From positions 21,127,308-21,191,307 of the forward strand of contig JAQNBH010000010.1 in the NCBI GenBank assembly GCA_028752905.1: 64,000 bases of DNA. The letters run 5' to 3'. Below the pieces are notes generated by a model that made no database searches, had not been told where the DNA came from, and saw only the letters and a list, made by a program, of their open reading frames with translations. The position numbers and the translations under genes are program-made. The stretch comes from Cladorhizidae sp. MBARI D1340-BT2 (lineage: Eukaryota > Porifera > Demospongiae > Poecilosclerida > Cladorhizidae). Positions 38,903 through 51,091 of the stretch are shown here, one piece after another; the stretch's first letter is position 1; the number at the start of each line of letters is the position of its first letter.

Positions 38903-39810
38903 TTAACACTTAGCGGACCGTTGTCACGAATTCGTGACATGCGTATCTATAAGACCATTGTCACTTATTCGTGACGGTAGTAATTGTCACCTGTAGACCA
39001 CCGTCACGATATCGTGACAGCCACTTCATTTTGACCACGAAGGTGTTTTTTTTTACTGCGGTTCGTGGTTGTTAGCTATGAATGGCCTGTGGTTATGATA
39101 GTCAGACTCTACTAGAGATGTTATCTGATGATAATGGCATTGGGTGATTGTACATACTGTGACTCAAATAGTTGTAGGGATGATGAAATAGATATGAGTA
39201 GCAATTTTTATGAGACCAAGGATGAGAGTGCAAGTATGGATGTTGGAGCAAGTGGGAGAGATACAGTGATAGGACTAAGTCAGCAGATGTCAATGGGAGG
39301 TCATCGCAATAGGGGAAGAGCTGCAGGTAGAGGACAGCAGAGGAAGGGAAGAGCTGCAGGAAGAGGATAGCAGAGTAGAGGAAGATCAGTTGGAAGTGGA
39401 ACCAGCCATGTGGATGCTAGCCAATATATGTGGACAACTGCTGGGGAAAGTATGACATTCCTGGAATAAAAGAACAATAACAATTAGTATTATTAGGTAT
39501 TAGGTACTACACAGACAAATGTTTTATATCAAGCAAACTTTACATATAAACCATTATTATTTCTTTTTAAATTCTAGATGACATTGCAGAGTAGCCCATA
39601 CATCCTTCAACCATGACCTAATGTTCCTCCATCCTGCCAAAGTGCAGAAGATTGTTTTCAACTATTCTTTGGTCCAACCATGCTCAAGTTTACCATTGAC
39701 AGGACCAATGCACATGCTGAGCCTAAGTAGGCCCAAGAACAGCTGAAGGGCAAACAGGCTGAATGGCAAGGGACACCATTACCAAGTGTGAGGAAGTCAG
39801 ATGCTATCAA
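38903..39810 (+). mobile_element. piggyBac-like element, truncated
   Basis: A TTAA target (38,903-38,906) is followed by an end beginning CACTTAGCGGACCG and three palindromes of the GTCACGA...TCGTGAC type (38,922-38,939, 38,960-38,975, 39,003-39,018). A transposase frame follows: acidic N-terminus (39,128-39,370), then after a stop MWTTAGESMTFLE. From about 39,610 it reads SAEDCFQLFFGPTMLKFTID, RTNAHAEPK, typical of the piggyBac N-terminal domain. Stops break the frame, and the catalytic DDD part is absent because the sequence ends at a hAT fragment near 39,805. Confidence 0.72.
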
Positions 39811-41625
39811 TTGAACGGTTTCTGAGAGTCCATCTGGTTGGACACAGATCTCTCAATGAAGGAGGAGATACTTCACTCCCTAGGGCTACTTGCTTTCTGA
39901 TGCTGTCAAAAAGAGTGAGTCGCTTGGGTGAAAACTTAATGAGTTGCAGAAATGCATAGGTGAAATCCATGACATCTCGAATTAGCTCACATCGTTTTGC
40001 AACACACTGTACACATAAATTCAGGCTATGTGCTAGACAATGTACATACAATGCACGATTCTCTTCCTTTTATATCAAAGCTTGCACCCCATTCCTCACA
40101 CCACTCATATTTGCTGCACCATCAAAAGCTTGACCTCTACATTGTGACAGAGGAAGAGAGCACCTAATTAAAATATCTTTAAAACACTAAATATTGTGCA
40201 GGCCTTGGTGTCTGGCAATTGAACCAAACCAAGGAGTTCTTCATAGATCTGATAGTCATCATCTGTCCATCGAATGGATAAGCACATCTGTTCATTTCGA
40301 GAAACATCAGTTGCTTCATCTGTAATAATGGAGAAGATTTTGCTGGTTCTAATAAGTGTTAAAATCTTACGAAGTACCCATAATAGCAATTATTTCATTG
40401 ACTATTTCAGGAGATATATATTCCTTCTGATACACCCAGGCCTTTAATTCCGGACAGTCCTCTGCTCTCAGCAAAAGGAGTTTATATAAGTTACCCTCCA
40501 TTGACTGAACATCTTTATGATGCCCACGTGTAGCGGCAAACCTTGACGAGCCAAAAAACAAATACTTGAAAGTGGTTTCAATAACATCATCAATTGATGC
40601 TGCTTTTGATCAGATTAAATCTGAGCACTAAGCTGTGCACGTACATCAGTACAACGTGACTGTGTAGCTAACTTCATTACAGCTTCTCCGTGCATTCCAC
40701 TTATTTCATGCTCATCCATCTTTGCTATTGCCTTCTTCCAATTACAAAATCTCTCTTCAATAAAGCAACTCAGTTGGCGTTTTGAAAAAGTAATGAGACC
40801 ATTACGCTTTGCTAATCGACACGTGTGACAAAATATTTTGTAACTTGTGGTATATACACACTGTAATCCACGGGTACCTTTTATACCAACTTGTTTGTAG
40901 AGATCGACTATAGGTTTTCTTCTTGTTCAACTGCTGGCTGTGATGCGAATAAACATGCCTAGAGGATTCCTCAGCATCAACTGGTTGACTGGGTGGGCCT
41001 TTCCCTGTACAGCAAGGACACTCACACTGAGAGCATGTATCTAACACAGATGAGTGAGCACATTCTTGATCACTGTCATTCTGGGAACTTCTTGTGCTTG
41101 ATGACGGAGATTGGTGAGGATCAGAAGGATCTATATTCAAGAGTATTCTGTGGTTAGCTAGTTAACTACTAGGTAGACTACTTACCACCAGTAGAGCCAG
41201 AGCTGTGATTCTTGCTTTTTGAAGCAAAGAAAGTTGATTGGGTCATAGCTTTCAAGATGGGTTCCAAATTGAGCACATGGCATGCCTGATAGGGTAAAGT
41301 AGTACACTAGATGGGTTGTGGTAGTGGTTGATCTCATTAATGATTGTGGTTCATATGAACTCACCTCATGCACTCTACTGATATCATTCCTTGTTGATTG
41401 CTATAATGAGAGTGAGACTGAGTATAATTATAGCTATCTGCACACTAGCTATTAAGATTTTATTGATATTTTATGATTGAATGACTAACTAAAATCTACT
41501 ATAATTATAGCCACAATGACAAAGTGTCTTGAATTGACCAGAAAGCATAGCTAACCACATTTTGCATTAATAGGAATGGGGGGGCTCCAGCCCCTGGAGC
41601 CCCCCCCCCCTCCTACGCCACTGTG
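39797..41625 (-). mobile_element. hAT element remnant (TTF zinc finger/DUF4371 type)
   Basis: Minus strand, in order. 41,140-40,802 is a Cys-rich N-terminus (CSQCECPCCTGKG, then WYKRYPWITVC, start of a TTF finger). About 40,800-40,570 has frame-broken RDFVIGRR and GMHGEAVMK-like text. 40,561-40,367 and 40,389-40,168 are DUF4371-like (IFSIITDEATDVSRNEQMCL, SIRW). 40,051-39,797 has HCLAHSLNLCVQCVAK and LCPTRWTLRNRSIDSI. The C-terminal dimerisation part is missing. At 41,613-41,625 TCCTACGCCACTG is a hAT-like terminal repeat, so the right end seems preserved. Confidence 0.75.
41579..41625. repeat. GC-rich hairpin at hAT end
   Basis: GGGGCTCCAG CCC CTGGAGCCCC is a perfect stem-loop, followed by poly-C and the TCCTACGCCACTG terminal repeat. 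Confidence 0.6.
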
Positions 41626-41806
41626 TAACAGGCAATCATGGGTCTAAAAAGCAGGCCCCCCTATGGTTGTAATTGGTTATGTAGCACGGATGAGTGAAGA
41701 AATCAGGAGGGTCTGCAGGAAGCTCAACATCAGAGTCATTTTCAGATCAGTAAGAACTCTGAGGGCAACTGAGCAGAGTGAAGGATGAATTACCATGTAG
41801 TATACA
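41626..41806. other. Spacer before B2, nothing recognised
   Basis: Left flank of the B2 LTR. It shares nothing with the left flank of B1. Confidence 0.4.
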
Positions 41807-42223
41807 TGTCAGGCAAATACTTCTACTATCTCTAAGTAGTCTAGTATCCTGCGACACCTAAACAACAAAACTCTGTCTAAGCCGAAATCAGCTTTCCTGC
41901 TCTCTCAGACTCACGAAGAGTATAATTAAGAACTGTAGTAGGTTTAATCAATTAAATACAATATAAATGGTGCTAAATAATCATACACTAGTCTCAAAGC
42001 AATATGTATGTCTCAAAACTAAACTAGCTCAGTTTACGCTAAAACTCGCTATCTCTGTCACTGGCTCAAAACTCCACTGTTCCGTTTCTCATAGTTACTC
42101 TTTACCCCTGCACGGGCACTGACTTGTTCAACCAATCAGTACTCCCATATTCGACTCTGAAGGCTTCCTTGTCGTTCACGGAGTAATACTGTTTGTCATA
42201 CATAAAGGAGTCAATGTCTGACA
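41807..42223 (-). repeat. Family-B 3' LTR (B2)
   Basis: TGTCAGGCAAATAC...TGTCTGACA. The full left end is present here, unlike in B1. Confidence 0.88.
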
Positions 42224-42650
42224 TCTCCCCTTCCTTAACTCGAGAACCATGTTCTTGAGAAAGTCCATCAGCATTTCTGTTGGCTATCCATGCTTTGTGT
42301 TTTACTGTGAAATTGTAGGGTTTTAAAGCCAAAGCCCATCGTGCCAAACATCCATGACTATCTTTTATACCAGTGAGTTTGGTAAGAGGGTCGTGATCTG
42401 TTTCGATTAGAAACTTCGTTCCATCTAAGTACACTTGAAAGTTACGAATTCCTGAAACTATAGCTAGAGCTTCATGCTCGATAGTAGAATATCTCTGCTC
42501 CCTTGGTAATGACTTCCTTGAACCAAAAGCGATGGGATGTTCATTTCTTTGTTCATTAGAACATAGCCAATGCCTGTTGCAGAGGCATCTGTCTGCAGAA
42601 TAAACTGTTCATTCCAATTTGGAGTGGTCAACACAGGTATTTTGTCAAAG
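42102..42650 (-). pseudogene. Family-B RNase H (B2)
   Basis: Open piece 42,434-42,102 (FLIETDHDPL, WALALKPYNFTVKHKA, NADGLSQEHGS), with the earlier DASATGIGYV and STIEHEALAI parts frame-shifted upstream. The frame stops inside the LTR. Confidence 0.75.
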
Positions 42651-42757
42651 CATCTTTCAATATTTTGAATGACTGATCACATACTATTGTCCATTTTACT
42701 TTGTTTGGCATTTTCTTTCTTGTAAGTTCTGTGAGGGGAGTGGCTATGGTTGCAAAA

Positions 42758-43400
42758 TCAGGAATGAAATGACGGTATTATCCGCATAGTCTCAAAAAGG
42801 ATCGCACTTCTTTCTTGGTCTGTGGCTTCCGGAAAGATTACACTGCTTGAATCTTGCATTCCATTGGTTTCTTCACCCTTCCTTCTCCAACAATGTGTCT
42901 CAGATAAATTCCTTTTTTCCCCTTTAATGCATAACCATGCCTCTCTGATCTTGGTAAAGACTTGTCTCAAATGTTTCATATGATCGTCCCAGGACAAACT
43001 ATGTATAAGGATGTCGTCTAAATAGGCAGTTGAGAAAGTGTATAAACCTTCAAGCACTTGGTCCATTTAACCTCTGGAAAGTTATTGGGGCTGACACAAT
43101 GCCAAAGGGCATGGTAATAAATTGATACTTGCCCCATGGAATGACAAAAGCTGTTTTTTCTTCCATAGGTACCTGGTAGTAGTATCCGTTAGTTAAATCT
43201 AATGTGGTTATATACCTTGCCTTTCCTATCCCGTCAATCAGATCGTCAATATGTATTAGCGGGTAAGGATCTCCACGAGTGACAGCATACAGTTTCCGGT
43301 AATCTACGCACATCCTCATCGATCCTTCCTTCTTTGGTTCCAGCACTATGGGAGCAGCCCATGGACTACGTGATGGTTCAATGATTCCCAACAAGTTCTT
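42758..43400 (-). pseudogene. Family-B reverse transcriptase (B2)
   Basis: 43,394-43,050 carries SPWAAPIVLEPKKEGSMRMC, TTLDLTNGYYYQVP and YQFITMPFGIVSAPITFQR. 43,066-42,758 carries TAYLDDILIHS. One frameshift near 43,060 separates them, so B2 RT is better preserved than in B1. Confidence 0.85.
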
Positions 43401-43548
43401 GATCTATTCTCTCAAAAACCTGCGACTTATGTGCGAGTCGGTATGGAGGCAGTCGGATGGGTACAGCATCTCCCGTAACAATACAATGTTCCACAAAACT
43501 CGTCCTCCCAGGAATATCCTGGATTACATCCTGATACTCCTTCTTTTA

Positions 43549-44597
43549 TTAACTGTGTGAGTTGTTGATGTTGTTCCAATGAGAGGTGGGTTCCACTTTT
43601 GAATCTTCCATGAAGGGATCGTCTATTTCGTCATCCAATGCGAGAAGCACAACCGGAGTAGATGACTCCCATGACTTCATACCATTTATGTGGAAAACAT
43701 GGAACCTCTTCCTTGTAGTTCCTAAATCTACTTTATAGGTCACTAGAGTAATCTTTTCTGTGACAATATAGGGTCCCTGCCACTCGCTACTCAATTTGTC
43801 TGCTTTCCTGGGTCTGAATACGAGAACAAAATCTCCAACTTCGAATTTTCGATGAGTTGCTTTCCTGTCGTGGTAATATTTGTGACTCTCTTTTCCCTTT
43901 GTCTTTTGCTATTTGCTGTACTAGTTGGATGTTCTCCTTTAGGGTTGTGATGTACTCTACCATATTCACATCATTTGTCTCCTCTTTATTCTTCCAGAAT
44001 TTGACAAGTTTGTCCAAAGGTAAGCTCATCTCTCTTCCAAAGAGCAGGTGGAATGGAGGGCATCCTGTTGTGCTGTCACACAGTCCCCCTGCATGCCTAT
44101 AAGACGGCATTTGTCCCATTCTTTTCCATGAGTAGAGGTAAGTTTCTTCAGAAGCCTCTTTATTGTCGAGTTAAACCTCTCCACCATACCATCCATTTGG
44201 GGGTGGTATGAGGAGGTCGCCTGATCTGATGGATCCCTGTCATCTCATAAAACTGTTTAACGGTCTTTGACACAAAGTTAGTGCCATTGTCAGTTAATAT
44301 CTCTTGAGGTACCCCAAGTCTAGAGGTCAATTCAATTAAACAGTTAACCACTGTTTCTGCTGTCATATTACGTAGAGGAAAAGCCTCTGGTCACTTGGTC
44401 ATATAATCCATTATAACAAGGACATATTTATTCCCGGAAGTTGTTCTTTTAAGAGGCCCAAATATGTCCATGGCAATGCATTGAAAGGGTGCTTCCATTA
44501 CAGGTAGGGGATGCAATGGGGCTCTACCTGCTACTACTGGTACAGCTCTCTGACATACAGGGCATGTATTCCTACATCTTTTGCAATACCTGGCCAA
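43549..44597 (-). pseudogene. Family-B integrase (B2)
   Basis: 44,597-44,391 has CPVCQRAV and AMDIFGPLKR. 44,366-44,160 has EILTDNGTNF. VERFN is frame-shifted near 44,180. 44,119-43,787 and 43,794-43,549 hold the C-terminal GPYIV module. Confidence 0.82.
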
Positions 44598-45507
44598 TCC
44601 ATCCTGGTCCTGATAGCTTCAAGAGTTCTGGCCTGGCCAAAATGTCCTGCCACGGGAGAGTTGTGGGCAATTTGTAGAATTCGAGTACGGGCAGCCTTGG
44701 GAACGATAATGATTTCTGGTGATAGGGCTGTCTCATCAGTAATTCATTCTCCCAAAAGAAAAGACTGCTTTCCTCTTTAGCTTTTTCTCCGATTTTATTT
44801 AGGGTAGGATCTTGTTTTTGTAGTACGCTTAGTTTCTCCGGAGATACTGTCTCCAAAATTGATTCATCTTCTTCTAAGTTCTGGTCTAGGGTTGTAGTAA
44901 TACTTTGCATGTCAACATTTTCTTCTAGCTCATCTTCTAGTTCCACTGGTTGGATAACTGGGTTGTCATACTCTTGTTGCTGTTCCTCTTTCTGCCTGAG
45001 TTGGCTTTGTTTTTCTGCTTGTGCTCTGGTTGTGATCATCACCACTTCCTCACGTGTCAGTGTTGTTTGCTCTCTTTCTTCCTGAACTAGGGTTGACTCT
45101 GCTTCAGTGTCCAGCTCCTCTTTCAGAAACCTCTGAAAATGAGGAACATCTCGTCCCATTAACATGTCGATTCCGATGTGGGGAGATACCCCTACCGCTA
45201 ACTCAATGCACTTTTCCTCCACTTGCAGCTGGATCTTGGCTGCTGGAAACCATGTCTTCTTAGAGCTGGCAGTAGTATAAGGTATCTTCCAATCAAGGAA
45301 ATCCGATTTTCCAATGCATCTGGGGTGGACAATTGATTTTAAGCAGCCTGTATCTAGAAAGGCAAGAATGGATCTATCGTTGACCTTCACCCTACGGGTC
45401 CATTTAGGCAAAGTCTTACTTCCATCAGGGGTGCTTGTGAGGTGAACCTTTTCAAGTTTCACTCTACAATCCCTTCTTAGTTGGCCTTCATGCCGCAACG
45501 AAAACAC
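44572..45507 (-). pseudogene. Family-B protease and linker (B2), longest B frame
   Basis: A frame of 311 codons includes GQLRRDCRVK (end of the knuckle; a one-base deletion at about 45,486 removes the first half from frame), LDTGCLKSIVHPRC, and the Glu/Gln-rich linker into the integrase N-terminus. It ends by shifting out of frame after the 10-nt deletion near 44,715. Confidence 0.8.
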
Positions 45508-45540
45508 TCGATCTGGCTTAAATCTCGGGGAGAGAGTCTG

Positions 45541-46301
45541 CTAGAATCTCCACTTGTTGGTGGGGATTGGTTTACTTCTAGTCGTCTTGAATTTGGTACT
45601 CATAAGCGAGTAGCTCTCTGAGCTCTCTCTTGGTCTCAATTTGTTTGTTCTATCAGATTGTCTGGGTACATCTGGTTCTCTCCTTTGATTTCCTAGATGC
45701 CTCACAATTGCCTCACTCAGCTCCTCGTAGGTGCTAGAATCTAAATTTCTTATTTGTATCTCCAGCCACCGCGGTAGTTTTTCCAGGGTTACTTCCATCA
45801 GCATCAAAGTCTCAGTCCCTTTTTCGGATGAATTGATCCACTGATGGACATTTTGTTGATGCCCCCTTAACCAGGCATCAGGGTTGCTTCCTTCAAAAGT
45901 CTTCTCTTTCTGTACGTTTCTGTAGTGGCTTGGTACGTTGCTAGTAGAGTGCTTTTAATGAGCTGATAGTCATTCTGTTCTGTTGAGCTTAGGGTTGATA
46001 TAGCCGTCATCACTGCTCCGGATAGTGAGCTTCAGAGGAATACAGGCCATTGTTCTTCTGGCCCCCATCGTCCTGCCTGAGCCGTGACTTCAAATGTTTG
46101 CAGAATAGCACCCATATCATCCACGCCCTCCTGAAATTTCTGCAGCGTTAGTTTAGGAGTGGGTGGAGGTGGTTCCACCACTGGTGGTCTGTGGAACTCG
46201 ACCAGATGTTGAAACAACCTCTCTTGTTGCTGGGCTGCTTGTCGTCTATACTCCTGCCTCTGTTCCTCCCTCTCTGTTCTCCATTGATTCATTTGGAGCA
46301 T
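45541..46301 (-). pseudogene. Family-B gag (B2)
   Basis: 46,301-46,032 (QEYRRQAAQQQERLFQHLVE, PPPPTPKLTLQKFQEGVDDM) and 45,807-45,541 (TLEKLPRWLEIQIRNL, YEELSEAIVRHLGN). A break lies between 45,810 and 46,030. Confidence 0.8.
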
Positions 46302-46588
46302 AAACCGATCTAAGGGTTCGTTTGTGCAGAGATAGACTCTAGAGGGGGAAGAGCCTCTGGATTGGTGTTCCGAAGACGACGAGATTCTCTATGTTGTCAT
46401 TCTTCTGGCATGACAACCTCAACACACTAAAAATAATATTTTTTCAAATTTACCAAAACAAAACCAAAATTGAAAACAATATTAGCCTAGTTGACGAGGG
46501 GTTTGGTTTCACAAACTCTCTAGGCCTTAGCCTGAGTTGTTTCCTCTGTACTATTGCAGACTAGCTAAACTGTTGTTCGTTCTCTGAA

Positions 46589-46605
46589 TCCCACCGCTGC
46601 CACCA
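46589..46605 (-). promoter_or_regulatory. Primer binding site, tRNA-Leu type (B2)
   Basis: TCCCACCGCTGCCACCA on the plus strand, identical to the sites at 20,199 and 35,581. Confidence 0.85.
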
Positions 46606-46606
46606 C

Positions 46607-46997
46607 TGTCAGGCAAATACTTCTACTATCTCTAAATCGTCTAGTATCCTGCGATGCCTAAACAACAAAACTCTCTAGCCGAAATCATGTTGTCTCCCAC
46701 TCACGAAGAGTATAATTAAGAACTGTAGTAGGTTTAAATACTTTATCAATTTATTAACATAAATAAATAGTGCTAAATAATCATACACTAGTCTCAAACC
46801 AATATCTATGTCTCAAAACTAAACTAGCTCAGTTTACGCTATATGTCTAAAACTCGCTATCTCTGTCTCTCGCTCAAAACTCCACTGTTCAATGACTTGT
46901 TCAACCAATCAGTACTACCATATTTGACTCTGAAGGCTTCCTGGTCGTTTCATGGAGTAATAATTTTTGTCATACATATAGGAGTCAATGTCTGACA
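46607..46997 (-). repeat. Family-B 5' LTR (B2)
   Basis: Same ends. Compared with the B1 5' LTR it has a deletion of about 35 bp near 46,888 (CCACTGTTC|AATGACTTG). Confidence 0.88.
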
Positions 46998-47009
46998 ATG
47001 CACTAATGC

Positions 47010-47540
47010 GACTAATGCATTGTGTACCTCATGCCTTCCAGCTGTAGGAAGAACTACATGGGGCGAGGGGCAACAGACTGGAGACCAGGATGAAAGAACA
47101 TCGAGATGCCTGTGCTAATGAGGGGCCACTCTCAAGGGCCTGATTTATTTTCTATTCAGTTCAACCATATCCTTTGCTTTTTCTTTATAATATATTTACT
47201 TATATAATTATTATACTTATATTTTTAAAGTGATATTTATAAATTTTTATCCCCTATATTAATATATATTTCTTTATTTCTTTATTTAATTTCTGTATTA
47301 TTATTGCATTTTTTTACTCATCCGATTCATATGTGTGCCTGGGTGTGGTTTGTACCACAAGGTGGATAGCTAGCCACCGGTATATACATAGCAGGCTCAC
47401 ACAAATCTTACCATCTCGTTATTCCTGATGGAAGCTAGTGCATCTAGTCAAGATGTCGAGAGATTAAATTTGAAGTTGATAACTGAAAATGTCATTGAAA
47501 TTTCGTTATGTCAACCGAGTGTTCATTGAGAATCATTTTT
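47010..47540 (+). mobile_element. Penelope-like fragment (copy 2)
   Basis: Duplicate of 20,660-21,200: RLEIRMKEHRDACA-type GIY-YIG piece, AT-rich middle with small deletions, and the tail with TATGTCAACCGAGTGTTCAT. Confidence 0.5.
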
Positions 47541-48263
47541 CATTTTTGTTAAGTTCATCAACCATGCACCCATATTCCAGCAGTTTCGACTGTCATGGGT
47601 ACCTTATCTAAGGCTCCACATTTGCAAGAAGGTTTACCCAGGCATGCATGGATGCCACAACCTTCTTAAATACATGCCCAATGAGCAAAGAATGCGCTTG
47701 TCCCTAAAAAAACCAGACATAATTGCTTAGTCATTTTTGGGTGAGAAAAACCATGAATGGTCGGTGTTCAAAGATTTATTTCCATAGTTGATTTATAGTA
47801 ATAGATTTCAAATTTGGTGTATAAATAGAGACGGAAATATAATATTTTATGGAATAAAAATTTATTGGTCACAAAGGAACTCACATGTTGTTTTTTCGTT
47901 TTGTTTTTATCGACAGATCCCAGAGCACCAGATGATGCTCTTGATGATGAGAGAGATTACTAAAGGGAATCACATTTAGACCATACATGTCCAATGGGCC
48001 AGACACATTTGCTCCATGTGGACTAGCTAAAGTTGAGATAATGATATTAACCACAACTTACTTCAGAACTTTCTTATGGCCATCTCTAAATAAGTGAATT
48101 ATATCTCCAGCACTTCAATCTCTCTCGTTTGTTTGAGACTACAAATTGGTGTCCACAGGAAGAGAGAAGAAATTAGAGGAACAAGTTGTAGAGCTGAGGT
48201 TTATGTGAACTAGGTGAAACTGGAGATGACGATATATTTCCCTGCATTACTATGAGCATAGAC
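47541..48263. other. No supported gene (copy 2)
   Basis: Counterpart of 21,201-21,935. No recognisable coding region. Confidence 0.35.
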
Positions 48264-49439
48264 TTCCAACCTGTGAAAGAGTCAACCAACACATCCAGAA
48301 GAAGTTACTCCATCAGTCATAAGCTTCTTTTATAGTGGGAATAGATAGTACTGCATGCACTGTAAGTACTACGAATAATACTAGGGTGGTAGGACAATCT
48401 GATTGGCTCGGCCAATATCACCAGAAAAACAAAACACTTGGCTATAGTCACATGACATATATCTTTTCTCCTTCCACTCCATCCATAATATGTATAATCC
48501 AGACTAGATGATGTTGAATTGTCCACCACCCACCCCACCCCACCCCATAATATCCCCACCATATCCCCCAATATGTGTGGCATTATATTCCAAATGTATT
48601 GGTGAAGTGTCTAATCAAGAAGAAACTTTGGGCAGATGATTAGTAAGACTTCTCGGCCCCACCTGAAGTATTCGATAAAAAAACTGGGCATCTATTCATG
48701 ATTTGGAATGAGAATGAACGTATCTCTATACCACATACCACATTACATGTTCATAATACTGTTGTTCCATGCAGTGTGCACCACTCACAACTGAATAGTT
48801 GGACTCCACAGCATATAGTACTACAAAACTCTGTAAAAGCAGTTACGGTATATAATTATTATGCCTCAGGACTGATGAAAGCATTTATAACTGCCAACAA
48901 AATGTTATCTTAATATTTGTCATCAATATCTCCAACTTAAACTCTCAACAAACTCTCAGTTGACATAATGAAATTACAAAGACCTGCTCAATAATCAACC
49001 TGAAATATACTCTCGACTGATGAAGGCTAGAGCATCTGGTCTAAATGTTGAGAGATTAAATTTCAAGGAGATTATTTAGTCCCCAACACTGCTGTTATTT
49101 TTGTCTCTCTCATTACTCTCATCATATATTTCATGAAAGAGGTCAGGGAGGCTGAATACTCTGTCAACACATTGAGATGTGGAGTCTGAACACAAGGACG
49201 CTGGTGGAACTACCACTGCCAGTTAGAAGACAAACCAAAAAGAACAATAAACTTGTTGACAATTTGATCTTGCTTTTGATGAAGCTCAGTATATCTCAGC
49301 ATTTCACCTGCTCTAGTTAGGTAGAGATATAGGAAGGTAGGGGCGAGGGGGTGGGTAAGGGCTTGAATTATCTCAATTTAAAAAAAGTGGGTAAGGATAT
49401 GGGGAGAACCAGACAGTGCATGACCTCTGAGCCTCAGCT
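48264..49439. other. Segment present only in duplication copy 2
   Basis: About 1.18 kb with no counterpart in copy 1 (junction at about 21,936). It holds a CCACCCCACC-rich run (about 48,525-48,547), two Penelope-like tails in opposite orientation (48,955-49,070), and otherwise nothing recognised. The right edge sits at the direct repeat AGGTCTTTATTAAGCAGAGT. Confidence 0.8.
48945..49075. mobile_element. Two Penelope-like tails, head to head
   Basis: AACTCTCAGTTGACATAATG, then CTCAATAATCAACC, reads as a minus-strand tail. It is followed at once by CTGATGAAGGCTAGAGC...TTGAGAGATTAAATTTC, a plus-strand tail. Confidence 0.5.
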
Positions 49440-49854
49440 CAGGTCTTTATTAAGCAGAGTCAGGTCTTTATTAAGCAGAGTGTTGCATGGTCTCAGTTAG
49501 ATAAGTAGGTGACAATACTATCTGCTTTGCTTATGTGGTCATTTCCAGCAAAAGAAGTGAGAGAAGTGGAATGGAATGAAAGACAAAATAAGGTCATAAC
49601 TCTGAGTTCGAGTTTACAAGGCAGAGACCACAAGTGCACACTCCTGACATTCACTAACAAGGAGAGGAATTTTCAGCCACAGTGGTACGTGTGTAGTTAT
49701 TACTTCCAAAATGGCATGCAAAGCCTTTACTGCTAACATGCTGTGCAAAACGGTTTTAGCCAAATGGGAGAAAGTGCATTGACTGAAACTTGCTTTAGCA
49801 CCTGGAGAAAGACTGTAGATAAATTCCAAGACTCATGAACATAGAGAGGCTGCA

Positions 49855-50047
49855 ATTAAGTGGATGGCTCTTGGGCAACCAACAATTTGAACCGGATGGC
49901 TCATGGCAACCAACAATATGAAGTGGATGGCTCGTGGCAACCAACAATTTGAAGTGGATGGCAGGTGGCAACCAACAATTTGAAGTGGATGGCTTGTGGC
50001 AACCAACAATTTGAAGTGGATGACTCATGGGCAACCAACAATTGAAT
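49855..50047. repeat. Minisatellite, about 31-bp units (copy 2)
   Basis: Duplicate of 22,346-22,545 with the same six units. Confidence 0.9.
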
Positions 50048-50756
50048 TGCTGTAAGTTCTCAGACAACATAACTCCAGAAGACAAGGACTTCAGCACAGT
50101 TAAGGCCATAGTTTTCCTTATTCGGCATGGCATTGCCATTCTAGGCTACACTGAACCTGAAAGAACCCTACAGCAACTTTCGTAAATATGGAGTCGGTAC
50201 ATGATATGGTTAAAAGCAGGCATAGGGAAAGTTGATATACAAGCCATCAGGCATTTGAATAGTTATTGAGATTTCAGGCCTCTGTGTGTGGCACAACCTT
50301 TAAAGGAAGTGACCATGGGTGGATTGATTCAATCACTGCCAACAGCTATTCGTTGGTTAGTGATGTCCATGAAGGTCCTATTGGGTTCCTTAGGATGCAA
50401 GATACAATGGTTTAGAATCATCAAGGACCTCATCCAATGATTGCAACCTTCCACTAGCACTATGCTGAGGGCAGGTCTGTGATGGAGCTACTTTGTTGAA
50501 CAAACCAATAACCTCCAAAATTTCAATCTTCCATGACCTCTATACTTTTGTTGGTTTAAGGGCCTTGGTAATGAAGCTATATTAATTGTGTTAGCATTAT
50601 TTTCAAATTCTCAAACTTTTCTTTCTTCAAATGGAGCATTTTGATGGTTGCTAGGGTGTGGCCAATCAGAGAGCTGCTTTCAACTCACAAACCCAAACAA
50701 TTAACTATCTATCTAATGCCATCCCATTTTTGCCCTCTTTCTTGCTATTTAGCAGT
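50048..50756. other. No supported gene (copy 2)
   Basis: Counterpart of 22,546-23,250. Confidence 0.3.
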
Positions 50757-50933
50757 CCTGAGAGTGACAATGACGACGAAGATCCTTTCGCTGGAATGAG
50801 TGATGGTGAAGCTGATGAATTGGAAGGGCTAGAAGAATCTGGAGAAGAGGACGAACAAAACAGGCAGACTTTCGAAAAGGAGGGTTATGTATATATGTTG
50901 GATGTGGATCATGTGGCCAAAAAGCCATGGTGA
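50757..50933 (+). CDS. Candidate acidic exon (copy 2)
   Basis: Same acceptor and acidic frame as 23,251-23,434. It is 6 nt shorter after GYVY (MLDVDHVAKKPW) and still open to the same stop. Confidence 0.35.
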   Translation, partial: PESDNDDEDPFAGMSDGEADELEGLEESGEEDEQNRQTFEKEGYVYMLDVDHVAKKPW

Positions 50934-51091
50934 GGATAGTGCAAGAGGGAAATATAAGTGCCCCATCCAGCACAAATCACGGAAACTTCAAAAATATATA
51001 CAGTTTATTAAGCAACCTTCAATTTTTTTAAATATTAGACAAAATTACTGAAATAATAAGCTAGCACATTGAATTCTGCATGGATGTTGTT

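Larger units (their letters stand above)
41807..46997 (-). mobile_element. Family-B Ty3/gypsy element, copy B2
   Basis: Complete end to end. 3' LTR 41,807-42,223 (417 bp), polypurine tract AAGGAAGGGGAGA, RNase H, RT, integrase, protease, gag, primer site 46,589-46,605 and 5' LTR 46,607-46,997 (391 bp). It is the duplicate of B1, with different point lesions. No matching target duplication is visible (ATACA left, ATGCA right). Confidence 0.9.
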
